DNA of 28,162 nt from an uncultured Collinsella sp. (GCA_900541065.1 UQIE01000026.1:1-28162), one strand, 5' to 3'. Positions 8,117-16,133 are shown, numbered from the stretch's first letter. Notes: a model not told the origin generated them from the letters alone. Numbers and translations are program-made.

Positions 8117-8887
8117 TTGACGATCGATATGAATAGTGCGGCGGGCACGAACGGTGCGGGCGGCGCCGAGGGCGCGCCGCTTATTGAGTTGCGCGACGTG
8201 GTGTTCTCCTATGCGGGGCATACGGTTGTCGATGGCGTGTCGCTGCAGGTCGATCGTGGTGAACTCGTTGCCCTGCTCGGTCCCAACGGCTGCGGTAAGA
8301 CGACGATTATGCGTCTTATTAACGGCCTTGAACTCGCGGACGCAGGGGCATACCTGTTTGACGGGTGTATGGTCGATGCGGCATATCTCAAGGATTCCGC
8401 GACGGCCCAGCGGTTCCATCAGCGCGTGGGCTTTGTGTTCCAGAATGCCGACGCCCAGTTGTTCTGCGCTACGGTGGGTGAGGAAGTTGCTTTTGGTCCC
8501 GCGCAGATGGGGCTGCCGGCAGACGAGCTCGACCGTCGCGTGCACGATGCCATAGAACTGTTTCAAGTTGCCGACCTGGTCGATGCCTCGCCCTATCAGC
8601 TTTCGGGTGGGCAAAAGAAGCGTGTGGCGCTGGCGGCAGTCGTATCGATGAACCCCGATATCTTGGTTCTCGACGAACCTACTAATGGGCTCGACGAGGA
8701 TTCATGCGACATCGTGGTCAACTTCTTGCTGGCCTACGTCGCGGCGGGTAAGACGGTCTTGATGAGCACACATCACCAGGATTTGGTGCGACGCCTGGGT
8801 GCCCGTGCAATCTATATCGATCGATATCACCATGTGGTCGAGGCGCCTTCGCCGTCGTATGGAACCGAAAGCGGTGCTACGGACTAG
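8117..8887 (+). CDS. cbiO: ECF transporter ATP-binding subunit CbiO
   Basis: A 256-aa ABC ATPase that energises the transporter. Walker A is GPNGCGKTT (55-63, K61), the Q-loop is in VFQNADAQLF, the signature is LSGGQKKR from residue 162, Walker B is ILVLDEP with D186 and E187, and the switch His lies in STHHQD. The start is TTG at 8117: AGGGAAGGG lies 6 nt before it, while the next ATG (8129) would be too far. Only one ATPase gene is present, so the module probably uses a CbiO homodimer. The gap to cbiQ is 44 nt. Confidence 0.93.
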   Translation: MTIDMNSAAGTNGAGGAEGAPLIELRDVVFSYAGHTVVDGVSLQVDRGELVALLGPNGCGKTTIMRLINGLELADAGAYLFDGCMVDAAYLKDSATAQRFHQRVGFVFQNADAQLFCATVGEEVAFGPAQMGLPADELDRRVHDAIELFQVADLVDASPYQLSGGQKKRVALAAVVSMNPDILVLDEPTNGLDEDSCDIVVNFLLAYVAAGKTVLMSTHHQDLVRRLGARAIYIDRYHHVVEAPSPSYGTESGATD

Positions 8888-8907
8888 TTGCTGCGTAGAG
8901 CGTGCGT

Positions 8908-8926
8908 AGCCGCCCGCGCGGCTTTG
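8908..8926 (+). terminator. Weak terminator-like hairpin after cbiO
   Basis: AGCCGC (8908-8913) and GCGGCT (8918-8923) form a 6-bp GC-rich stem followed by only three T. It lies 20 nt after the cbiO stop and just before a new promoter. Confidence 0.4.
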
Positions 8927-8932
8927 CCGTGA

Positions 8933-8941
8933 TGGTATAGT
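8933..8941 (+). promoter_or_regulatory. Extended -10 promoter for the phospholipase-like gene
   Basis: TGG followed by TATAGT (8936-8941) is a good extended -10 element 26 nt before the chosen start. No clear -35 box is visible. Confidence 0.5.
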
Positions 8942-8967
8942 TATCCAGGTTTTTTATGGGGGTGGCT

Positions 8968-9816
8968 ATGCCAAGCTGGAACATTCATATCGCTCAGACG
9001 GAGCGTTTGCTGGAGCGCACCGGTGCACTTGCCAATAGCGTGCGCGACCGCAATGCCTTTTTGTTTGGCTGCGTGGTTCCGGATATCTTCGTGGGCTATA
9101 TGGTCCCTGGCATCGCCGATCCCATCCCGTACCGCATTACGCACTTTGCAAAGCCCGAGCCTATCCCTAAGCCTCGTGAGCATGAGTTCTGGGATACCTA
9201 TGTGGCACCGTTGCTTAAAAGTTCGCCCACCGGTGCGCCAGCCGCGGCGACCTCGATTGTCGAGGAGCGCGAGCGACTGAATCGCGTGCACTATCCCCAG
9301 CGCTACAGGGATGCCGAGCCGGTTGCCGGTCCCGGCGCCTGTGAGTTCTCGCTTGCATCCGAAGATGTGGCGCAGTCGTTGCTCGATTTGACACTGGGTG
9401 TCTGGTCGCATCTGGTGGCCGATACCGTATGGAATACGCGCGTGAATCAGTACCTGGAGGCGCACGGCGGCAAGCCGTGCGAGGAGTTCCGCATTAAAAA
9501 GCAAGGCGACTTTGACTGGTTTGGCAAGACGCTCGGCATTGTTTCGATTCCGCGCGCGACCGATCGCCTGTATACTGCGGCGACACGTTTTGGGCAGTAT
9601 CCCATCCATAAGGAGTATGTGCTCAAGACCATCGGCGTTATGCACGAGATTGTACGCGAAAACCCCGGCGAGTCCGATCATCCGCCGTATCGCCTGCTAA
9701 CCGAGGAGTTTTTCGATACAACGTTTACCGAGGTCATCGAGCTAACCGAGGCGGGATTTGCGGCTCGCGTCGAATCGCCCGATATGCCTGCGCTTCCCCT
9801 GATTGCTAGCTGCTAG
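8968..9816 (+). CDS. Zinc-dependent phospholipase C-like protein
   Basis: A 282-aa protein resembling the Zn-dependent PLC-like family (PF00882 type, by recognition). It begins MPSWNIHI, then has FLFGCVVPDI with D39, H59 in a THF motif, and WSHLVADTVWN with H148 and D152, an H-x3-D pair typical of the metal site. No signal peptide is seen, so it is probably cytosolic. An ATG at 8956 is also in frame, but the GGGGG run at 8958-8962 favours 8968. The stop codon at 9814-9816 interlocks with that of the convergent gene. Metal binding is likely; lipase activity is not shown. Confidence 0.65.
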   Translation: MPSWNIHIAQTERLLERTGALANSVRDRNAFLFGCVVPDIFVGYMVPGIADPIPYRITHFAKPEPIPKPREHEFWDTYVAPLLKSSPTGAPAAATSIVEERERLNRVHYPQRYRDAEPVAGPGACEFSLASEDVAQSLLDLTLGVWSHLVADTVWNTRVNQYLEAHGGKPCEEFRIKKQGDFDWFGKTLGIVSIPRATDRLYTAATRFGQYPIHKEYVLKTIGVMHEIVRENPGESDHPPYRLLTEEFFDTTFTEVIELTEAGFAARVESPDMPALPLIASC

Positions 9817-10886
9817 CTGGCCGGCTTGGCGGTGAATAGCTCAACCCAATTGACAAGTAGCTCTTGCCGCAGGGTGACTTCGGCGGCGCGCTCCTGTTTG
9901 ATCTTTGGGGTGTAGGAAAGTCCAGCCTTTTTATGGATGAGCTCGGCTATGTGGTCGAAGCTCTTCTTATCCTTAATCTGGCCAAAGGTAATTTGGATGA
10001 CGTCGTAGCCCATGCTTGTGAGCGCGGTGGCGCGCTCGGCATCGGAGAGGCTCGCGGCTTCGCTGTCGTGGGCGGAGCGGCCTTGGCATTCAAGGATGAC
10101 ACCCATGCTGTCGGTGGCGCTTTCGATGAGGATATCGGCGTAGCAGCAGGTTTTGTCATACAGCGAGCGCGCGGCGTCGCTGAGTGGGATGCGCACGTTG
10201 TTTGCGATGTTGATGCCCATGCCGCCCTCGTCGCGGGGGAGCGAGATAAGCATGGAGGTCTGTACTTCGAAGGGCGAGGCGGTCTGTCCTGTCATGCGTT
10301 CGGCGGCCCAGCGGAGCTGCTTAACACCGCGCAGGCCTGCGGCCTGCTTGGCGAACGCGGCGATATCCGCTGCGGAAAGAAGCGGCGTGCGCTTCCACAG
10401 GTTGGTATCCTTGCCGTTGACGTCGATAACCCGCTCCCAGCCGCAGTTGGGTGGAATGAGCTTAAGCGAAATAGCTTCATCAAGTTGCCGTTGCGCTCGT
10501 TTGCAGGGTGTATACACAGCAAACGAGCTGCACATCTCATAACACGCCATAAGCAGCTGGTTGCGTGAGACCTGCGTAGCAAGGTTGAGCAGTGTGAACT
10601 CGGGCGATGTGACATCAAACCCATGCTCGGTTTGCCTAAACGACCCGGGAGGCGGCTCTTGGGTCAGGAGGTGCGATTTAAACAGGCTTCGCGACCCGGA
10701 TTGTGCCCGAGTGAATGCAATCCTGTGAAGCGGTGCGTGAAGCAGGTCTTTTACAACTTCATGACTTCCGAGGCCGCAACATCTGCGATCCATATTGCCA
10801 AGGCTAATGGCAGGGTAAAGGCCTAATATCTGTGGCGGGATACGGTGATAGTAAAAAGCGGATTGACCGCATAGCGTCAGGTCCAT
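9813..10886 (-). CDS. AbiEi-like / DUF559 (Vsr-fold) nuclease-like protein
   Basis: A 357-aa protein of two parts. The N-terminal half (about 1-190) includes SPEFTLLNLATQ (94-105) and resembles AbiEi-type antitoxin regions. The C-terminal part fits the PD-(D/E)xK fold of DUF559/Vsr proteins: E207, D251 in ADILIE, ECQG at 266-269, then an alpha-beta tail DVIQITFGQI. The usual third catalytic residue is Gln268, so activity is uncertain. AGGAGG lies 6 nt before the ATG at 10886, which rules out the longer frame to 10955. It stands alone and convergent to the previous gene. Possible roles are defence or DNA maintenance. Fold assignment is by eye. Confidence 0.6.
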   Translation of the reverse strand: MDLTLCGQSAFYYHRIPPQILGLYPAISLGNMDRRCCGLGSHEVVKDLLHAPLHRIAFTRAQSGSRSLFKSHLLTQEPPPGSFRQTEHGFDVTSPEFTLLNLATQVSRNQLLMACYEMCSSFAVYTPCKRAQRQLDEAISLKLIPPNCGWERVIDVNGKDTNLWKRTPLLSAADIAAFAKQAAGLRGVKQLRWAAERMTGQTASPFEVQTSMLISLPRDEGGMGINIANNVRIPLSDAARSLYDKTCCYADILIESATDSMGVILECQGRSAHDSEAASLSDAERATALTSMGYDVIQITFGQIKDKKSFDHIAELIHKKAGLSYTPKIKQERAAEVTLRQELLVNWVELFTAKPAS

Positions 10887-10937
10887 GACGTCCTCCTGGT
10901 CGAAATATGCTTTTGGACCGTGCGATGCCAGTGTCAA

Positions 10938-11065
10938 TTCGGAAGTATGCGGCAAAATCTAAACCTTGTGAGCAGACCTGGCTTTTGAGGCTAGTTTATC
11001 AGGCATTTTGTTGCGAAAAAACGGGGTGTGCTCGGAGGTATCAGAATTTGCCGCATACTTCCGAA
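10938..11065. repeat. Inverted-repeat element (128 bp) upstream of the DUF559-like gene
   Basis: Bases 10938-10960 and 11043-11065 are 23-nt inverted copies with one mismatch (ends TTCGGAAGTATGCGGCAAA). Similarity continues inward less perfectly: ACCTTGTGAGCAGACC on the left against ACCTCCGAGCACACC read from the right. There is no ORF inside. The layout suggests a small non-autonomous element or an extended operator. The rest of the interval 10887-11243 holds no gene I can support. Confidence 0.7.
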
Positions 11066-11243
11066 AAGCAGGTCAATCCGGCTCTTGCTAAAACGATTTA
11101 GCAGCGTCGGTTAAGGTGTGGGTTTGCCACCGGGCGAACACTTTTAGCGCTTGGGACTTTATTCATTGGGTCTCGAAGGGTGGATTTCGCGCTTTTGGTA
11201 AAGAAATGAGTGTGTGTTTTGCCGTGCGCCGGCATTGGCACAG

Positions 11244-11280
11244 AAAAAGGGCCCGGAAGGCTTCGCCTTCCGGGCCCTTT
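11244..11280 (-). terminator. Terminator of pyruvate kinase
   Basis: A perfect 13-bp stem GGGCCCGGAAGGC/GCCTTCCGGGCCC (11249-11261 with 11265-11277) is flanked by A5 on the left and T3 on the right. On the minus strand it gives a hairpin plus T run 28 nt after the pyk stop. It is symmetrical enough to work in both directions. Confidence 0.9.
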
Positions 11281-11308
11281 GCAATGCAAGTATGCTTGCA
11301 AGTGCGTT

Positions 11309-12769
11309 TTAGCGCACCTGAGCGACGTAAGCGACGTTGGTCGAGGAGACCTTGTCCTCGAGCTGGACGCTCATGCGGGGATCGCCGGCGGTAGCGACGG
11401 TCAGGTCGCCGGCCTCGACGTAGCCGAGCTCCTTAGCGGTCTCGATCGCCTTGACGATCGTGCCGTTGACGGTGCCCTGGGTAATCTCGGCCTGATGCGG
11501 GATAACGCCCCAGTACATGATCATCTGCTGGACGGCCCACTCGTGGCGGGAGAACGCGCAGATCGGCATGTTGGGACGGAAGTGCGAAATCAGGCGAGCG
11601 GTACGACCGGTGGTCGTCGGCACGGTGATGCACTTGGCGCCAACGGTGGTGGCCATGTTCACAGCGGACATACCCACAACGTTGTTGACGACGCGGGTGC
11701 CATGAGCGTCGGCCGGAACCTCGAGCGGAGCGTGGGCCGGGAGGTACTTCTCGGCCTCGAGAGCAATGCTGGCCTGCATCTTGACGGCCTCGACCGGGTA
11801 CTTACCGGCAGCGGACTCGCCAGAGAGCATAACGGCGTCGGTGCCGTCGTAGATGGCGTTAGCAACGTCGGCAACCTCGGCGCGCGTCGGGCGCGGGTTC
11901 TGCTGCATGGAGTCGAGCATCTGCGTAGCGGTGATAACGGGCTTGTAGGCCGCGTTGCACTTGGCGATGATCTCCTTCTGGATGTGCGGAACGAGCTCGG
12001 GCTTGATCTCGATGCCCAGGTCGCCACGGGCGACCATGATGCCGTCGGAAGCCTCGAGGATCTCGTCGAAGTTCTCGACGCCCAGGGCGCACTCGATCTT
12101 CGGGAAGATTGTCACGTGCTCGCCACCGTTCTCGCGGCAAAGCTTGCGAATGCCGCGGACGGACTCGCCGTCACGGATGAAGGAAGCGGCGATGTAGTCG
12201 ATGTTCTCGGTCAGGCCAAAGAGGATGTCCTGACGATCGCGCTCGGTGATAGCGGGCAGCGAGATGTTGACGTTGGGCATGTTGACGCCCTTGCGCTCGC
12301 CGATCAGGCCGTCGTTCTTAACGACGCAGGTCATGTCCTGGCCGTCGACGGACTCGACCTCGAGGGCAACCAGACCATCATCGATCAGGATGAGGGAGCC
12401 CTTCTCGACCTCGGAGGGCAGAGCCAGGTAGTCGAGGGAGATGTGCTCAGCGGTGCCGTGGAAATCCTCGGTCGTGGGCTGAGCGGTGACGACGATCTTG
12501 TCGCCGGTCTTGACGGCAACCTTCTTGCCATCGACCAGAAGACCGGTGCGGACCTCGGGGCCCTTGGTGTCGAGCAGGATGCCGACGGGCATACCGAGCT
12601 CCTTGGAAATACGACGGACGCGCTCGATGCGACCGTGGTGCTCGTCGTAGGAGCCGTGCGAGAAGTTAAAACGGGCGACGTTCATGCCCGCCTTGATCAT
12701 CTCGCGGATGGTCTCGTCGCTATCGCAGGCGGGACCCATGGTGCATACAATCTTAGTGCGCTTGTACAT
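11309..12769 (-). CDS. pyk: Pyruvate kinase
   Basis: A 486-aa glycolytic enzyme converting phosphoenolpyruvate and ADP to pyruvate and ATP in the cytosol. Landmarks include the N-terminal RTKIVCTMGPA, NFSHG, LDTKGPEVRTG, the active-site Lys in IFPKIE, the metal-binding GIMVARGDLGIE, and TATQMLDSM followed by PTRAEVADVANAIYDG and AVMLSGESAAG. The C-terminal regulatory domain is present. Length is normal. GGAGG lies 5 nt before the ATG at 12769. Monocistronic, with its own terminator, divergent from the calcium ATPase. Confidence 0.97.
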   Translation of the reverse strand: MYKRTKIVCTMGPACDSDETIREMIKAGMNVARFNFSHGSYDEHHGRIERVRRISKELGMPVGILLDTKGPEVRTGLLVDGKKVAVKTGDKIVVTAQPTTEDFHGTAEHISLDYLALPSEVEKGSLILIDDGLVALEVESVDGQDMTCVVKNDGLIGERKGVNMPNVNISLPAITERDRQDILFGLTENIDYIAASFIRDGESVRGIRKLCRENGGEHVTIFPKIECALGVENFDEILEASDGIMVARGDLGIEIKPELVPHIQKEIIAKCNAAYKPVITATQMLDSMQQNPRPTRAEVADVANAIYDGTDAVMLSGESAAGKYPVEAVKMQASIALEAEKYLPAHAPLEVPADAHGTRVVNNVVGMSAVNMATTVGAKCITVPTTTGRTARLISHFRPNMPICAFSRHEWAVQQMIMYWGVIPHQAEITQGTVNGTIVKAIETAKELGYVEAGDLTVATAGDPRMSVQLEDKVSSTNVAYVAQVR

Positions 12770-12832
12770 TCAGACCTCCATCTGACATCGTCTTGCGCTG
12801 ATAGATAAACCATAAGAAATAAAACCGAGTTG

Positions 12833-12838
12833 ATTATA
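12833..12838 (-). promoter_or_regulatory. -10 box of the pyk promoter
   Basis: A perfect TATAAT on the minus strand, 64 nt before the pyk start. The -35 region is poor (GGGGTA at the 17-nt distance), so the promoter may need help or be regulated. Confidence 0.55.
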
Positions 12839-13062
12839 ACGAAATGGCGTCCGAATACCCCAAAAAATCGACCGTATGCCGAATTAGAAGTTCATTTTTT
12901 GCGAAAAAACGGTATATGCAAAAACTTTACCAACCGTTCTAACCGCTGCTATCTGGGCGATATTTCAATTTGATGATGCGCCGAAGAAAAAACGTTTTAT
13001 CAGTATTGAGCATCACACGGTCTGCACCGTTGCTTATGGACCATATTTCCAGATGGATTGTT
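12839..13062. other. AT-rich divergent intergenic region between pyk and the calcium ATPase
   Basis: No open frame with a ribosome-binding site is visible. It contains a near-palindromic TTTTTTGCGAAAAAA around 12895-12909 and, at 12893-12918, a stretch matching the centre of the 10938-11065 element (CATTTT, then TTGCGAAAAAACGG). A small hairpin ACGGT/ACCGT lies at 13017-13030. Confidence 0.5.
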
Positions 13063-13092
13063 TTGGCTAGACGCGTTGCTTTGGGGTACCAT
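13063..13092 (+). promoter_or_regulatory. Candidate promoter of the calcium ATPase
   Basis: TTGGCT (13063-13068), an 18-nt spacer, and TACCAT (13087-13092). This would start the transcript near 13100, exactly where the structured leader begins. The match to consensus is only moderate. Confidence 0.45.
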
Positions 13093-13101
13093 AGCTCCAC
13101 T

Positions 13102-13203
13102 ATCAACTGCCGCTCAGCACGGCAGCCTTGATGAGCCCTTGCCCTTCTCCTGGGAATTATGATCGGGCATCAATCTGCTGAGTGGCCCGAATCCCAGGAG
13201 GGG
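13102..13203 (+). promoter_or_regulatory. Structured leader RNA that can sequester the ATPase ribosome-binding site
   Basis: P1 is ATCAA-CTGCCG (13102-13112) paired with CGGCAG-CC-TTGAT (13120-13132), with loop CTCAGCA (13113-13119). P3 pairs 13144-13155 (core CTCCTGGGA) with 13192-13203 (TCCCAGGAG plus GGG), burying the AGGAGGGG ribosome-binding site, and continues as CGGGC/GCCCG (13164-13168 with 13185-13189). The P3 loop contains TGCTGAG (13176-13182), the exact complement of the P1 loop: a possible 7-bp kissing interaction. An alternative helix pairs TTGATG..CCC (13128-13138) with GGGCATCAA (13165-13173), which excludes both P1 base and inner P3. This looks like a translational riboswitch or other cis-regulator. 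I recognise no known family. Confidence 0.6.
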
Positions 13204-13210
13204 ACTCTAT

Positions 13211-15892
13211 ATGCAAAAGGAATACCTGTCCGCCGCGGCGGAGGTGCTCAGCGACCAAGGTGTCGATGAGAACCTCGGCCTGAGCGACGACGAGGCGTCG
13301 TCGCGCCTCGCTAAGACAGGCCCTAACAAGCTCGAGGAAGCCGAGAAGACGCCGCTGTGGAAGCGCTTCTTTGAGCAGATGGCAGATCCCATGGTCATCA
13401 TGCTGATCGCAGCCGCGGTTATCAGCGCGCTCACGGGCCTGGTCAAGGGCGAGGCGGACTTTGCCGATGTCGCCATCATCATGTTCGTCGTTATCGTCAA
13501 CTCGGTGCTGGGCGTGGTCCAGGAAGCCAAGAGCGAGGAGGCTCTCGAGGCCCTGCAGGAGATGAGCGCGGCACAGTCCAAGGTGCTGCGCGACGGCAAG
13601 CTCGTGCACCTGCCGAGCGCCGAGCTCGTCCCCGGTGACGTGATCATGCTCGAGGCGGGCGACTCCGTCCCGGCCGACTGCCGCGTGCTCGAGAGCGCCA
13701 CGATGAAGATCGAAGAGGCCGCACTCACCGGCGAGTCCGTGCCCGTAGAGAAGCACGCCAACGTGATCGAGCTTGCCTCGGGCACCGATGACGTGCCGCT
13801 CGGCGACCGCAAGAACATGTGCTACATGGGTTCCACCGTTGTGTACGGTCGTGGCCGCGCCGTCGTGGTCGGTACCGGCATGGATACCGAGATGGGCAAG
13901 ATCGCCGGCGCCCTGGCCGAGGCCAAGGAAGAGCTTACGCCGCTGCAAGTGAAGCTTGCCGAGCTCAGCCGTATCCTTACCATCATGGTGATCGTCATCT
14001 GCGTCGTGATCTTTGGCGTCGATATCCTCCGCCACGGCGTAGGCAACGTCCTTACCGACCCGACTGCCCTGCTCGACACCTTTATGGTCGCCGTCTCGCT
14101 CGCCGTCGCTGCCATCCCCGAGGGCCTGGTCGCCGTCGTAACCATCGTGCTGTCGCTCGGCGTGACCAAGATGGCCAAGCGCCAGGCAATCATCCGCAAG
14201 CTCTCTGCCGTCGAGACCCTCGGCTGCACGCAGACCATCTGCTCTGACAAGACCGGCACCCTTACCCAAAACAAGATGACCGTCGTCAAGCACGAGCTCG
14301 CCGCGCCTAAGGAGAAGTTCCTGGCCGGTATGGCGCTGTGCTCCGATGCCCAGTGGGACGAGGAGCTGGGCGAGGCCGTGGGCGAGCCGACTGAGTGCGC
14401 GCTCGTCAACGATGCCGGCAAGGCTGGTCTCACTGGCCTGACTGCCGAGCACCCGCGCGTGGGCGAGGCCCCGTTCGACTCGGGCCGCAAGATGATGTCC
14501 GTGGTCGTCGAGACCCTGGACGGCGAGTACGAGCAGTACACCAAGGGCGCGCCCGACGTGGTAATCGGCCTGTGCACCCACATCTACGAGGGCGATAGGG
14601 TCGTCCCCCTGACTGAGGAGCGCCGTGCCGAGCTCGTGGCCGCCAACAAGGCCATGGCCGACGAGGCCCTGCGCGTGCTGGCGCTGGCAAGCCGCACCTA
14701 CACCGAGGTCCCGAGCGACTGCAGCCCCGCCGCGCTCGAGCACGACCTGGTCTTCTGCGGCCTGTCCGGCATGATCGACCCTGTCCGCCCCGAGGTCGCC
14801 GACGCCATCCGCGAGGCCCACGACGCCGGTATCCGCACCGTCATGATCACGGGCGACCATATCGACACCGCCGTGGCCATTGCCAAGCAGCTGGGAATCG
14901 TCACCGATCGCAGCCAGGCCATCACCGGTGCCGACCTCGATCGCATGAGCGACGAGGAGCTCGACGCGCACATCGAGGACTACGGCGTGTACGCTCGCGT
15001 CCAGCCTGAGCACAAGACCCGCATCGTCGAGGCATGGAAGTCGCGCGACCAGATCGTGGCCATGACGGGCGACGGCGTCAACGACGCCCCGTCCATCAAA
15101 CGCGCCGACATCGGCGTGGGCATGGGCATCACCGGCACCGACGTCACCAAGAACGTCGCCGACATGGTGCTTGCCGACGACAACTTCGCCACCATCATCG
15201 GCGCCTGCGAAGAGGGTCGCCGCATCTACGACAACATCCGCAAGGTCATCCAGTTCCTGCTTTCGGCCAACCTTGCCGAGGTGTTCTCGGTGTTTATCGC
15301 CACGCTCATCGGCTTTACCATCTTCCAGCCGGTGCAGCTGCTGTGGGTGAACCTGGTTACCGACTGCTTCCCCGCGCTTGCGCTGGGCATGGAGGACGCC
15401 GAGGGCGACATTATGAAGCGCAAACCGCGCAACGCCAAGGACGGCGTCTTTGCCGGCAATATGGGCCTGGACTGCGTGGTCCAGGGCCTGATCATCACCG
15501 TGCTGGTGCTGGCGAGCTTCTTTGTGGGCGTGTACTTTGACATGGGCTACATTCACATCGCCGATATGATCGCCGGCAACGCCGACGAGGAAGGCGTGAT
15601 GATGGCCTTCATCACGCTCAACATGGTCGAGATTTTCCACTGCTTCAATATGCGCAGCCGTCGTGCGTCGCTGTTCACCATGAAGAAGCAGAACAAGTGG
15701 CTGTGGGCTTCTGCCGCGCTGGCACTGGTGCTGACGGTGATCGTGACCGTGCAGCCGACGCTTGCCGAGATGTTCTTCGGCCCTGTGACGCTTGAGCTCA
15801 AGGGCGTTCTTGCCGCGCTGGGCCTGGCCTTCCTGATCATCCCGCTGATGGAGATCTACAAGGCGATCATGCGCGCGGTCGAGAAAGAGTAG
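13211..15892 (+). CDS. P2-type calcium-transporting ATPase
   Basis: An 893-aa P-type pump, expected to export Ca2+ across the cell membrane. It has LTGES in the actuator domain, CSDKTGTLT with the phosphorylated Asp346, KGAPD in the nucleotide domain, and MTGDGVNDAPS at the hinge. The SERCA calcium ligands all have counterparts: E304 (PEGL, M4), N687 and E690 (M5), N714, T717 and D718 (M6), and E807 (M8). Ten membrane spans fit the pattern. GGAGGGG lies 7 nt before the ATG and can be hidden in the upstream hairpin. It is monocistronic, followed by a long palindrome and a strong terminator. Mn2+ transport is a possible alternative. Confidence 0.93.
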   Translation: MQKEYLSAAAEVLSDQGVDENLGLSDDEASSRLAKTGPNKLEEAEKTPLWKRFFEQMADPMVIMLIAAAVISALTGLVKGEADFADVAIIMFVVIVNSVLGVVQEAKSEEALEALQEMSAAQSKVLRDGKLVHLPSAELVPGDVIMLEAGDSVPADCRVLESATMKIEEAALTGESVPVEKHANVIELASGTDDVPLGDRKNMCYMGSTVVYGRGRAVVVGTGMDTEMGKIAGALAEAKEELTPLQVKLAELSRILTIMVIVICVVIFGVDILRHGVGNVLTDPTALLDTFMVAVSLAVAAIPEGLVAVVTIVLSLGVTKMAKRQAIIRKLSAVETLGCTQTICSDKTGTLTQNKMTVVKHELAAPKEKFLAGMALCSDAQWDEELGEAVGEPTECALVNDAGKAGLTGLTAEHPRVGEAPFDSGRKMMSVVVETLDGEYEQYTKGAPDVVIGLCTHIYEGDRVVPLTEERRAELVAANKAMADEALRVLALASRTYTEVPSDCSPAALEHDLVFCGLSGMIDPVRPEVADAIREAHDAGIRTVMITGDHIDTAVAIAKQLGIVTDRSQAITGADLDRMSDEELDAHIEDYGVYARVQPEHKTRIVEAWKSRDQIVAMTGDGVNDAPSIKRADIGVGMGITGTDVTKNVADMVLADDNFATIIGACEEGRRIYDNIRKVIQFLLSANLAEVFSVFIATLIGFTIFQPVQLLWVNLVTDCFPALALGMEDAEGDIMKRKPRNAKDGVFAGNMGLDCVVQGLIITVLVLASFFVGVYFDMGYIHIADMIAGNADEEGVMMAFITLNMVEIFHCFNMRSRRASLFTMKKQNKWLWASAALALVLTVIVTVQPTLAEMFFGPVTLELKGVLAALGLAFLIIPLMEIYKAIMRAVEKE

Positions 15893-15915
15893 GTCGAAAG
15901 GCCATCCTTCCCACC

Positions 15916-16006
15916 GGCCCGACCGCCTGCGGGGTTTCTTCTTCGCTGGTCCTCGCGCTTCGCGCTGCGGGATCGCTCAGAAGAAATCCCTCCCGGCGGT
16001 CGGGCC
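15916..16006 (+). repeat. Long palindrome after the calcium ATPase
   Basis: GGCCCGACCGCC (15916-15927) pairs perfectly with 15995-16006. After a small internal loop, GGGGTTTCTTCT (15931-15942) pairs with AGAAGAAATCCC (15979-15990), one G-U pair. The 36-nt interior contains a further GCGCTTCGCGC hairpin. Total span is 91 nt, starting 24 nt after the stop codon. There is no T run, so it is better seen as a REP-like element or 3' stabiliser than a terminator. Confidence 0.75.
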
Positions 16007-16048
16007 TTCGGATAACCTCTCGGGACCATAAGCTGAGGGAAAGTGTGT

Positions 16049-16084
16049 GAGTCGGTCGAGCAATTGCTCGACCGACTCTTTTTT
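16049..16084 (+). terminator. Intrinsic terminator of the calcium ATPase gene
   Basis: A perfect 13-bp stem (16049-16061 with 16066-16078) around AATT, followed by six T (16079-16084). Confidence 0.93.
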
Positions 16085-16133
16085 GTGGGTAAAATACCTG
16101 CTCAGTTGTGATTTGTGGTGCTGGGAGGCGCTT

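Noticed and set aside
10909..10937. TTGACA (minus strand, 10937-10932) as -35 box of the DUF559-like gene
   Set aside because: The 17-nt spacing gives AAAAGC as -10; the better CATATT is 22 nt away, too far for a normal promoter.
11210..12808. 532-aa open frame on the plus strand
   Set aside because: Antisense to pyruvate kinase; begins inside its terminator and has no domain signature.
13063..13210. yybP-ykoY manganese or M-box magnesium riboswitch in the ATPase leader
   Set aside because: The conserved GGGGAGUA-type loops of yybP-ykoY and the M-box core are not present; the leader is also too short for an M-box.
13157..15640. 827-aa open frame on the minus strand
   Set aside because: Exactly antiparallel to the calcium ATPase, low-complexity His/Asp/Val-rich, no family motif; a shadow of GC-rich codon bias.
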